A stretch of DNA of 64,000 bases from Lactarius indigo (Eukaryota; Basidiomycota; Agaricomycetes; Russulales; Russulaceae). The stretch lies in NCBI GenBank assembly GCA_025766275.1, contig JAFKAC010000029.1, positions 675,838 to 739,837 on the forward strand, in the 5' to 3' direction. Within the stretch, counting starts at the first letter, position 1; every line of letters begins with the position of its first letter. Shown in pieces: positions 42,408 to 52,735 of the stretch. Made by a program: the position numbers and the translations under genes. Under the pieces are notes generated by a model. The model was not told where the DNA came from. It worked only from the letters and a program-made list of their open reading frames with translations, and ran no database searches.

Positions 42408-43550
42408 TCATGACACCTCGTTTGACATAGTGGTACCAAGATTCTGAGGCCTGACTGACGCGCCCCTACCCCTCGCTTTGACATTCGTGCTTCCACAGTT
42501 TGAAACGTTTTTCGCGTGCCTCTTCAGGGCATCCTCGCGTGTGAAATGGTAATGGCAGCGGGGGCACTCCCACGACGGCGGCTTGTGTGCCAGGACACTC
42601 TCGTGGCGCTTCAGGTCGCCCAAAGTCTTGCAAATCTGCTTGCAGCCTGGGACAGAGCAAGGGAATCGCCCCGCACTGCGGCCCGGAAACGAGGTGGCAG
42701 GTCCGGCGTATATCTTTACTTTCCTCGCAGATGGCCCCCCAGTGGCACTGGAAGAATGCTTATTGCCACAGGTGGACGCAGGCAGGCCATAGTCAGGGTC
42801 GTCATCCAACATGGTGAAGTCATCGTCAACGATAGACGCAGGGGAAGGAGAGGAAAACGTGGAAGGAGCGGAGAAGGAAAGAGATGGCGTTGGAGAAGGT
42901 GCGGTAGCGACTTGAGGGAGGGGCTGAGCTGTCAGCTGCATTAGAAAGGTGTGGGGAGACTGGGCGATATCCTTGTTAGGCGTGGCATCGACCTCTTCAT
43001 GAACATTTACAAGAGCGTCGTCAAAGGAGAGGGGGGACGGGGCAGAGAGATTTAAGGGGGGGATCTCAGCGGCGGTCCAAGCTTGTGGGTCGGCGTTGAA
43101 CTGGGTGTACAGGGAAGACCCAAAGGACTCGAACTCTGTTAGGTCAAAGAACGGACTCGAGCTAGCGAGATCTAGCGGCGATATTAATGAGAGTGTGGAT
43201 TCGGTAGATATAGTAGGATCGTCGAAAGTGGTGTGCGTTAGGTCGTATAGAGCATTGTCATGGTCCACGGCAAAATCGTACACTCTTGGCACCAGTGGAA
43301 CATTTCGGTATCTTTTAGTCTGAAAGATGAGGGTTTAGGATGGCGCCGAGCTGATGACACATGAAAGACGCACAACTTTGCGCTCCTGGCGCGTATGTCC
43401 GAATGGCTCGGTCTGAAAGGGAGATATAGAGCCCACCCCCGCAGGGGAGTTCAACTCCCCGGGTAAGAAAGGACCAGAAAACGAGGGAGAAGAGCCAGGC
43501 GCATCAGAAGGGGGCATACTCTCCGCGTCGGATTGAAAGCTAGTAGACAT
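42408..43550 (-). CDS. C2H2 zinc-finger protein
   Basis: Two exons, 43550-43374 and 43319-42408, give 362 aa with a 54-nt phase-0 intron. The N-terminus is Ser/Pro-rich, then an acidic region includes ISPLDLASSSPFFDLTEFES and DDDFTMLDDDPDYG, of the kind seen in activation domains. Two C-terminal fingers are visible: the first CSVPGCKQICKTLGDLKRHESVLAH has the C-x4-C form with a short linker. The second is CPRCHYHFTREDALKRHAKN. The tail is basic (KARGRGASVRP). Exon 1 ends HTRQERKV and continues TKRYRNVPLVPRVYDF. The two-finger C-terminal design matches the genes of the adjacent module, so it may be an older relative. It is probably a nuclear regulator. Confidence 0.78.
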
Positions 43551-46378
43551 TCGTAGGGGTACAGACAAAGGGAAAGAAATGAACAATTCAGTGAAGCAGC
43601 GGAAAAACAAGACAAACTGTGGACTCGCAGAGGACAGTGGTATTTAAGCAGGTGAGGGGAGAGCTGTCTGAATCGCGATACTGCGCCTTTGAGAGCGAAT
43701 TTGTGGCCGCATGGCAGTCAGGTAGAGCGACAAAGAGAAAGAACGAGCTCGGAGCGCCCTAGCGTTACCCTCGTGGTATTATAAGCACTGCTTTTAGACG
43801 CGGGAACAAGCGGCAAGGTAATGAACAAAAGTCGGAGTGTACATGCAGGATTGGCCCCAAGTTCGCCTTGATATCTGAACGGATTCGAACTCAGCGTACA
43901 CGAGGGACGGCTAAGCCTTTCTTATTGCACTCTAGTTACTAGTCTCTGAGGGGGCTTAGGTTTAAGACAGGTATAAACCCCAGCTTCAGAATGCTGGATT
44001 AGGTCCAGCACCGGTCCGATAATGGCTGCTCTTCGTCCAAGCTGCCGAAGTGAGTTATCCAAGGACGGTCAGGGCCGCCGGAAGCGATCGCCCGAAACTG
44101 CCAGTGTTTCGAAAGCCTTCCAAGGCGACGCCGTGTCGCCGAGATATTGAGCTGGTGCTGTATGTTCGACCTCTTGTCACAGGACTTTCCGAGGGGGGCT
44201 CGGAGGATTCCGAAGACCGCTTATGCGAGCGTACTGCTGGACTTGGACTCAGACTTGAGCTTGAGCTTGAACTCGGAGTCTCGGAGTGAAAACATCTAAT
44301 CTTGCCCGACAAATTTCTGCGCCTCTTCGAGGACGTGACGTCCAGGGACAAATTATATTGAGGACCAATTTACCGGGCTTATTGTTCTCCAAAGCGGGCA
44401 GAACATGTGTCGCCACGTAACTGAAGTGCGACGCTATCGCCTCTGGTTTTCGTCATGGGTTTTGACAATAACGGTACCAAACAATTTGTTTTGTGAACCT
44501 CCATAAGATGAGCCATGAACATTCCACTCGGGCTCTTCCCCTCAGGACGCTCTGCGCTGGTTGCATCATAACGCCATCAACGTCACGGTCTAGGACGCTG
44601 GTAGTTACAAGATCGACTCTTTACGCGCGCTGCTGTTCACAAAGACCCTTTCAGATTTCTCCGGCCAATAGATGCCTTTGTTCTCGCTTCGACAAGCCTT
44701 GCGCGCCTCGCTTCTGCACATATTGGTATGACAGACTGCCTCGTGGTTCGGACCATCCGCATCTCCTGACTTTTTTCATTGTCCAATAGCCCTATGATGG
44801 TACCCCAGCATGTGATGGGGATTCTGCAGAGACAATTCCTCATGACAACCGCCCCATTTCTCCTTTTACGGCCGTGAACCTATGATGGTTCCACAGTCAC
44901 CTCATCCCGAAGACGTACGACCGGGCAGATCGCAACTGTTGGATTAGGTTGCAACAGGGGCCCGACTTCATTGCTCCGTCTGAGGGCGGTGATGTCCGCA
45001 GTCGTGTCCAGGGAGGCCCAGACGATGTCAAAGGTTGCGCGCTAGCTGTCGCATAGGTGAATGAAGTCAAGACTGATGACTTTACGGTTTTCAGCATCAA
45101 TCAAAGAGTTGCGTGTTTCACATTCTTGCTGTGCCTGCACGTATGTCTAAGTGGATAGTGCATATACGTTTGGTCCTGGATTCACTCGCCAGACAGCGGG
45201 GAAAGTAGAGTGAGCGATCTTTCGGTTCATTCATTCGCGGAAGCGCTATCACTCGAGGTCAGATTATATGAATGGATACTATCAACGTAACGTGACTGGA
45301 CCGATCTCGACCGTCTCTCTGGCCAAGCCTGATCCCGACTTTCAAAACCTTCTACCCGTACCTGGAAACTGTACCGATGGTGCGAAGTAGCCATTCTACT
45401 GGTTCCAGGACAAATCTTCCACCGTCCGTGCTTCTCGCTCGTATCTTCGCCACCTGACAGAAACGTACGATAGTAGATATTCGAGGGCACACATGCGCCC
45501 CACTTTTATCTCGATCTTTACAGCTTTCTCGATGGCGCGCAAAACGACTCCTTTGAGGATTCCTATATTACAACCCCAGGACCGAACCAGACCGTTTTGT
45601 CTCTGCTGAATCAGGCAGCGCGATACCCAGGACAGGTCTTGAACTTCCCTAACCAATGCAGCCCCAGCTAACATGACGGGTTAACCATCGCATCGGCGCG
45701 CCGTGCGGGGTCAATTGCCCCTTCTATCCCTTCTACGCCACCAGCTTCTTTGATCTCTTTGGCGGTCTCTCAGCCACTCATCCCGTACGTACTGTACCCT
45801 ATCGTGACTCCACGTCCCCACTTCTCGATACGTACCCTTCCTCTATCGCTGGAGTGTCTCCTACTTCTACAGTACCACGATTCCGCCCTCAACCTCACAC
45901 CCCGCTCGTCCTCCTCAAACCCCGGGTGGACTCTTCCTCGAACGATCAATTTCCCATGTTTGCCGCCAATGCCCGACAGCTGGACGATTCGCTGCCCAAG
46001 CACGCCGCCAACGCCGAAAAAACAGCTGCTCGATGACGTCCAGGTCTTGTTGTTAGGGTCGCGCACCTGACCCCAGCGCGGGCAGAAATCAGGGGGCTGC
46101 ATCAGTTGTTGATCCGAGCTCACGCGAGTGGTGCGTCTAATTCTTTTCCGCTTCTTCTCATTCACTCATGAGCCCCACTCAGTAAACCCAATTTAAAGCT
46201 TCTCGCAAGGCGCAATTCCTTGACCGTCTGTCTGGGTATTGGTATGCATGAACGCAAGCGCGCGATGCACAAACGGAGGTCTCTCATTAAGCAACTTCTG
46301 GAGGTCTATCCTATGTCCACAAGAAAACTACATCCACGTACTGTAAATGTCCCAAAGAAATGCAACTTATTATGATGA
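43551..46378. other. Long intergenic region with weak coding relics
   Basis: A minus frame at 44055-44351 is Ser-rich because of a short repeat (gagcttgagcttgaactc). Plus-strand 44550-44700 reads DALRWLHHNAINVTV, a stop, then DAGSYKIDSLRALLF, which looks like a dead coding relic. About 45720-46040 has a Ser/Pro/Leu-rich frame with a possible intron. None can be assigned to a family. Confidence 0.35.
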
Positions 46379-48650
46379 TTAAAGCGTCCCCTGCCTCCAT
46401 TTCGTCCTCCGCGGTCTCAGATATGAACCTGATGCTCCGCCAGCAGTGATGCCCGGGGGCTGAGCTCGCGGATGGCGCGGATCGTGAATGGTGCGGTAGA
46501 GTGCGACCACTGAGTCCGCATCGAGCACCATCGGCCTGTCGCCGCACGCATTTCGCACGGTGAGGAGTAGCCGCATTGCCTCGTTCTGGTCATCGTAGAG
46601 GCATGGTTCCTGCCACGCCAGGGGCGCAGCGAGCGCATGCAACGTCTCCTCGCCCGTCGGGTCGTCGGGGAACGAGCACGCACCAAGCATGAACAACACC
46701 GCGAGGCACACCTTGGCCTTTGGTAAATCTGCCCGTGCCGCCTGTGCTAGCGCGTTCATTTCGGCGTCTGCTCCAGCACCGGCGCCGCCAGCTGTACCAG
46801 TAGCGCCGCTGTTGCCACTACTACCGCGAGGACCATGCGCGGTGGGGCCGTACAGATGTGCGTACAGGTTCCCGCCGAGCAGCTCCTGCCCGGCGTCCAC
46901 AAGCGCCGAGCCCGTGGTTCCCCCCGCGAGCCCATGCAGGACCTCGCGAAGCACGCGGAGGAGGTACTCACCCGCGGACTTGCGCGAGCGAACCTCTACG
47001 GCAGCGCGCATGCGCGCCATCACGGGGAGAGCGGCAGCGTTCGCGGCGCGTTGCGCAATGTCGTCGAGGAACGAGCGGTACGCGACGAGCGCACGCCACG
47101 CGAGGAGCAGCGCGGTGCTCCGCGCGAGCGCGCCGAGGTCCGGGTGATCGCGGAGCGCGAGCGCATCGCGCGCGACGGGGTTGAAGTACGTGATTGCCCA
47201 CGCGGGCCAGTGCTGCGGTGCGGCGAGCGTCGGTCCCTCGCATGCGCGCGCGAGGAGCATGACGGTGCGGAGGCACGTCGCGGCGCGCGCTTCGAGGCGC
47301 TGGCGCTCGGCAGCGGGGAGCGCGAGCGCGTCGGAGGGGAAGGTGGAATGCAGGAGCCGCACGAGGTGCACCGCGAGCATGTCGTGGCCGAAAAGGAGGG
47401 CCTGCGCAGCACGACCGCCGTCGCGGGTGAGGGTGGAGCTGGAATCGGATTGGAGAAGCGCGGGAAGCGCGGCGATGAACTGCTCGAGGTCCCTGAGGTC
47501 GGTGAGGGCGAGCAGTGTCCAACGGAGGGCTGTGTGATCGAGTTCAGCGCCTTCTTCACTGCCATCGTGGGCCCATAGGTGAGTCAGATACGCGGAGTGC
47601 TTCTCGGGATGCCAGTGAAGGTGCTCCGTATGTTTGTTGCGGCGGCGGCGGAATCTTGGACGGTGGTTGGTAATAGCATAAGTGATATATGATAAAATGG
47701 AGGTGAGAGGTGTCTTGAAGGGACAGTCATAGTAGAAGACGGGTAGGGCGGTAAGAAGGGTATATAAAAGGAGACTGGGTACGGCGAATACGAGCATAAT
47801 CCTGGCAAGCGTAGTGTCGACGTTATAAAGGAAGACGATGAGCCCGCCAAAGAAAAGGAACAAAGAGATATGAAGGAGCCTGAGGAAGAAGGATTAGTAT
47901 GCTATGTCGCTGAGGGGATGAGACAAGACGTACATGGGGATCGCATCGACCATATCGGCGAGGTGGAAGTTCTGGACGCCCTTTTGCAGGTAGGTACGCA
48001 TGCGAGCGCGTTCATGTGGGATGAAACGCTCTTCAGTGCCTTGAAGATAGATGCGTGACCATTGCTGAATAAGGGTAGCGGATAGTGCACAGGCTAAACT
48101 GAATACCAAGCTTAGAAACCAGAGGGCGTTGATGATGAGGAAGGCGTTATGGCTATTTTGGGAGGGCATGTCAGGACGGGTAGGAGCGTTCGTCTCATTG
48201 GCCAACTTGGTCAAGAGATCAACGGCCTGTGCGGTAAGTTTCGCTGTAGCCGTGCCAGCGTCAGTCTGGAGGGATTTGTAACTATCGACGAGGAATGTGG
48301 AAACGACTGCAGAGAAAAGACCGGACTGGAGTATGAGGTAGGATGAGTGGGCTGTGCATGTTGAACGAGTGGAACGTACGAATATGAGGATGCCATCCAT
48401 GTCACCCTTCCAGCTCTCAACGAGGGCGCGGTCAAATTTCTCTGCGTGGGTGAGGCATATGGACCAGATTTCCGCAGAATTGTCGACGGTGGGAGCGGAT
48501 ATAGGAGGGCCGACTAGAGCGGTAGCTGGGGAGTTGGGGGATTAGAGGACTAGGAGCGGGAAACACGAAGTTTAGAATACCTGCTGGGTTAAGAGATATT
48601 CTCCCTGGGTCGGGATCGCTATCGAGGGATGAACTGCGAGAGCGGGACAT
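46379..48650 (-). CDS. DUF6535 membrane protein
   Basis: Four exons give 702 aa: 48650-48581, 48525-48380, 48325-47934 and 47879-46379. The DUF6535 domain is complete: EIWSICLTHAEKFDRALVES, then WKGDMDGILIFSGLFSAVVS, then TFLVDSYKSLQTD. The hydrophobic segment ALWFLSLVFSLACALSATL follows, then the QQWSRIYLQ region and LLHISLFLFFGGLIVFLYNV. A further membrane stretch (IMLVFAVPSLLLYTLLTALP) ends the domain. The remaining ~480 residues are GC-rich, Ala/Leu/Arg-rich helical repeats with AWAITYFNPVARDALALRDH. Function is unknown; the family is agaricomycete-specific and multigene. It is head-to-head with SDHAF3, with only 189 bp between starts. Confidence 0.85.
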
Positions 48651-48839
48651 GGTCGCTGTTGAAAGGCGAAGAGAGAACGGTCGACCGAGTTTTGAAGGCG
48701 GACGAACGTTCCCCTGTGCCAGGGACCCATCACGATCAGGTGGCAGTACTGTACGTGTACTAATTAACCTGTCACTGGGCGCCGTTCCTGGGGCATAGCT
48801 TCGGTCCGGTTTACCTCCACCGTCTGTCACTGTACACCG
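48651..48839. promoter_or_regulatory. Compact divergent promoter
   Basis: Only 189 bp separate the ATG of the DUF6535 gene (minus) from that of SDHAF3 (plus), so both promoters must lie here or overlap transcribed sequence. A tgtacgtgtac palindrome-like segment is at about 48751-48761. Confidence 0.45.
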
Positions 48840-49400
48840 ATGCGTACAACACTTTACCGTTTAGCTGAAAATATCTCGAAACGACCCCTCAATCTAAGGG
48901 AAGCCACTGCAACACTTCTGCCCCCTATCTCGTATGCCGCTATATCTCTGGGTGCGTTCCACTATCTGATGTTCTTCAGCTTGTATCGGGGAATACTCCG
49001 CGCCCATAGATATTTGCCTGTGGAGATGCGGTCGTTAGGAGACGATTATGTCAAAGCTGGTGCGCCGATATGTTGCGGCCTTACTTCCCGAACATTCTAA
49101 CACATCTTTCAGAATTTCGTCGACATAGGGATGTAACCAACCCAGGACATATCATTGGTTTCTTGTCGCAGTGGAAGGTTTACCTCGACCAAATTCCCAT
49201 GGGTCCACAGGCTCAGCATTTCCGTGGGAAGAAGTTAGACCCTACCATCTTCGAGAAGGTACGCGCGGGCAAACCCCGTGTCCATTCCAGCCACTGAGGC
49301 CTTGTATTTTCAGCTTTCCGAGGAACAGCTAGGTCAGATGTATGAGCTTATGAACGCTACTAAGGACCTTTGGAAACCCGATGTTGACCGTGATACCTGA
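48840..49400 (+). CDS. SDH7: SDHAF3/Acn9, complex II assembly factor
   Basis: Four exons give 134 aa: 48840-48931, 48980-49059, 49113-49258 and 49314-49400. The protein is an LYR-type Acn9 member. Visible features are [15 protein letters not shown] with the LYR tripeptide, then [33 protein letters not shown], and the end [20 protein letters not shown]. The N-terminal ~25 residues are basic and amphipathic, as expected for mitochondrial import. Orthologues (yeast Sdh7, human SDHAF3) help mature the iron-sulfur subunit of succinate dehydrogenase in the matrix. Length fits the family. It precedes the cyanase gene on the same strand. Confidence 0.91.
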
Positions 49401-49594
49401 TAGACCCAATCTATTTTTTTTTTAAATGTTCTTGAGTGCCATGAGTGCATGAGCCCGGGCTCTTCAGTCACCGGGCCGTTGTTCCGATCTCATATCACGG
49501 GAGGCATGTGTATTTCTTCCCTTTACGGGTTTGGTACCACCAACGGTGCATACATAACCCTCTCTGTACGCAATATCATTGCTATAGCACGACT

Positions 49595-50479
49595 ATGGAT
49601 CCCAACCCGAATGCAGTGAGCACGATAATCCTGATATTTCGACTAATTTCATTATCGCTTTTCTAGTCAATCTCGACCAGTAATGCGCCGTACCGTGACC
49701 TGCCTGTTGCCTCCAGTGAGCTTTTCTCTGCCAAAGCAAAGAAAGGTGCGTGTCAATGGTTTTTCCAGAACGAAACACATAAATTCATGGTCCAATGAAG
49801 GTTTGACTTTCGAGCAAATAGGCAAAAAGGTCGACAAAGACGAGGTCTGGGTCGCCGCCTTGTTCTACGGACAGGTCGGCCACATCCCCTTGGCTTACAT
49901 GCCCTATCCTAACGTCTGTCAAAGGCCAAGGCCACAGATGATGAATTGCGCGCTCTCTCGAAGGTCCTAGGAATCGGGGAGGCGAGCCTGATAGCAGACC
50001 TCGGGTCGCATTGGTACCCGAACCGTGGGATTGGTCCCATCCCGCCCACCGATCCTGTGATATACCGCCTCTTCGAGGTGAGCCAGTCGTCTGTTCGACA
50101 ATCTCTCATCATCTAATGGTCGATAAGGGTGTTTTAGTATACGGCCACGCCTTGAAGGTACTTTGATCTCACAGGACTTCCAAAGCATCGTGCTAATCAA
50201 CTCTTCGTGTGGTCCAGGCTGTCATACATGAGAAAGTGGGTCACAACTTTGACCAGTCATGTCGGGGGACTAATCAACCGGTTCGCAGTTCGGAGACGGG
50301 ATCATGTCAATGATCGACTGTAAGGTCCACGTCGAAAAGAAGCCTGATCCCAAGGGTGACCGTGTCTTGCTGACATTCGAGTGAGCCTCTCCTCCTCCAC
50401 CAGCTTTCTCACACGGAGACAGAGCTGACGTGGTTGTGTCAAACTTAGTGGGAAATTCCTACCTTACGCAAAGTGGTGA
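49595..50479 (+). CDS. cynS: Cyanate hydratase (cyanase)
   Basis: Eight exons give 165 aa: 49595-49615, 49667-49745, 49801-49874, 49925-50077, 50128-50157, 50218-50235, 50289-50380 and 50449-50479. Three introns end in AAG. The helix-turn-helix-like N-terminal part has GLTFEQIGKKVDKDEVWVAA. The catalytic domain has LGSHWYPNRGIGPIPPTDP, VIYRLFE (catalytic Arg and Glu), GDGIMSMIDCKVHVEK (catalytic Ser), and ends GKFLPYAKW. It converts cyanate plus bicarbonate to ammonia and CO2 (via carbamate), detoxifying cyanate and recovering nitrogen; the active form is a decamer. Exon 6 is only 18 nt. Fungal cyanases are often discussed as transferred from bacteria, but the eight exons here argue for long residence. 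Confidence 0.94.
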
Positions 50480-51141
50480 TGGTGATGGGCTGTTATCTCG
50501 CACCATCGGCCAGTGAATGTACGAGAATTTGTGAATTATCAGATCGTTTTTGTAGCAGGAACCATTTCACGCGACGTCAACGGCAAGAACGACAGCCTGG
50601 AAGTAAATTGGGCGTGAGCACTCGCACGTCTTTGAACTAGTAGTGAGAGTATACTTCGGACGTGCTTTAGTCGATTTCTCCCCAGTCTCTCTGAACTGCC
50701 GCGTCTGGGCGATAATCGGAGAAAATCAAAGCGTGATCGCCGTTCATTTCCACCACAAAGTGATTTTGTTGGCGCATGGCAGTGTGCACGGTCTTCTCTG
50801 ACTGCGGGGAGTGACGGTCAGTTGGACACCCCGTGCTATACCCAGCCAACTGATCGTCTGGTCTTATGGCGCACATGCTGGCCGCTAGGTGAGTGTGCAC
50901 TTTGATCCTCTGTTCCACAAGTTTCGCTTCAGTAACAATGGATGGTTCGTAGTGCGTCTTTCCTATTCGCCCATTTTGTGGCAAACGAATCCGCTCCCAT
51001 GTGGCATGACCACGATATAAACTCCTTGGCTTGATACTCGCCATCCAAAGCCCTCTAGGACTTGCGCTGTGGATCGGTGCACTAACTCACCATATTTTCT
51101 TCATATTATCCCTTTCCCCTCGTTCCTCTATTATACCCCAC
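50480..51141. other. Intergenic, nothing recognised
   Basis: About 660 bp between the cyanase stop and the next gene on the same strand. A minus frame at 50667-51044 has no known motif. Confidence 0.4.
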
Positions 51142-52735
51142 ATGTCGCCCAACACCGTCAACGATATACTCCACCCTACGGTCGCTGAACCAGTTCTGGA
51201 TAACTTTGTAAGTGGCAGTAAGCGCATTCTCTCACACCTACTTTGGTCTCACTACTCCTGGTTCTCGACGTACCCAGCGAGAGACCTCAGAAGACCTCGG
51301 GCGACTCCAGTTGTTTCAATTCGGCTGCCCCGGCGCCGGATTTGACTTTGACTATATCCCGCCTCTTGATCACACATCTAAAAACTGCGCTGGTAACGCA
51401 GACATTGGTGAAGGGGCCTCTCTGGCGGGCCAATATCCACCCACCGATACAGACAAGTCCCTCTCTTCGTCGTTAGACGCTTCAGGCTTGAGCGATTCTT
51501 CCTGGCTCGTTGGCCACATTGAATCGTCCAACAATACATCCCATGACGGGAACTCCAGCTTCGACAAACAAGACGTCACCATGAGCGACCTGAACGAGGC
51601 CATTGGCGCTGACGAAGCCAGCATTGTGGAGGGGGACATTCAGCCGACCACGACAGACCAATGGATGGATGCCACCCCGGACGAGCCCGGACCTTCCGCC
51701 CCCCTCGCGACTGTAGGGCAGTTCGCGCAAGCACCTAGTGTTCGTCATCCCTTCCCCCCCCTCTCATGCGCATATCAACTAAAGACACGTCGCAAAGCAG
51801 GAGCCCGTAGGCTGGACCTACCGCGAAATACTCGAAATTATCGCCTTCCCGCCATGTGAAGCGCCGGACCTCTGGTACCCCAACGTCTCGAAGCTGGCCA
51901 GTCAGTTAGGCATGCCAGTCGGGTCTACTGGCAGGGACATCGTCAATTTCATCATGAATGTCGCGGCCGCAAAGAATGAACTCGATCGGGTTTCCGGGCT
52001 TATCAAGTCAATGGTTGGTATCTCAAAGGCTATCGAACGTCAAGCAATCGTGTCTAGCATGCTTGCATCTACCGTCCCAGCCGACCCTCTGGAAGGTGAC
52101 ATGTCTCCTGCCGTTGAGAATGACTCAAGCCGGGCTCGCAAAAGGGCACACGATGAGGTAAGTCTCGCACCTGCGCCGTCGTCGGCGAACTGACGATAGA
52201 TTAGATCTCCTCTGCATCCGAATCCGACGATGACGATGAGCTGGAATCCTCGTCTTCTTCCAGTACCGACGACGATACGAAAGCGATGTTGTCTCGCCCT
52301 TCCCGACGCTCCAAGTATTCCGAAGAGGATTTGTACTGCCGCATCGACGGCTGTCTCTGGGCCTTTAACGACCCTCGCACCTGTATGAAGCATCGTCAGC
52401 GACACTTCCCAGTCAGATGGATCTGCCCGGGACCGTGCAAGAAAACGGAGAAAGAGGGCAAGTTCGCGCGCGACGAGACCCTCAAGCGTCACCTACTCTT
52501 TCCACGCTACGCGGCCTGCAAGAAGGTGGTCCTGAAGAGACTTGGCCTCCAGTCCGTCCCAGCTTCGGGCGCACTCTGGCTCGCTCCACTTCGCGATGGC
52601 CCTGACCGGCCGTGGGAGTCCCCAGATTTCCAACTGACGGATCTCAAAATGATCAAGGAAAAGAAGGTGAACGTGTATGGTACGACCAAAGCGCTGTCCC
52701 CTGCTGAGAAAACTCGTCGTCGTCGTTACAAGTAA
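51142..52735 (+). CDS. Uncharacterised protein with Cys/His finger region
   Basis: Four exons give 462 aa: 51142-51207, 51278-51712, 51801-52157 and 52205-52735, all joins phase 0. The N-terminal ~165 residues are acidic and Ser-rich. Exon 3 holds a helical part with GWTYREILEIIAFPPCEAPD and KNELDRVSGLIKSMVGISKA. Exon 4 has an acidic run, then a metal-binding-like region: DLYCRIDGCLWAFNDPRTCM with KHRQRHF, then WICPGPCKKTE and a KRHLLF helix. This looks like one C-x4-C..H-x3-H finger followed by an atypical one. It ends in a basic tail (KTRRRRYK). It is probably a nuclear DNA-binding protein. The 88-nt second intron (gtaggg..agcag) is the least certain join. Confidence 0.68.

Noticed and set aside
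43870..43900. GTTCGAATCC, resembling a tRNA B box (minus strand)
   Set aside because: No A box, no matching acceptor stem and no proper T-arm pairing around it.
44050..44351. Overlapping ~80-100 codon frames on both strands with Leu-Glu or Ser runs
   Set aside because: Both arise from the same short tandem repeat; neither shows other coding signs.
46689..47578. Long plus-strand frames (up to 247 aa) opposite the DUF6535 gene
   Set aside because: They are shadows of a GC-rich, Ala/Arg-rich coding exon on the minus strand; composition is reversed and no domain is present.
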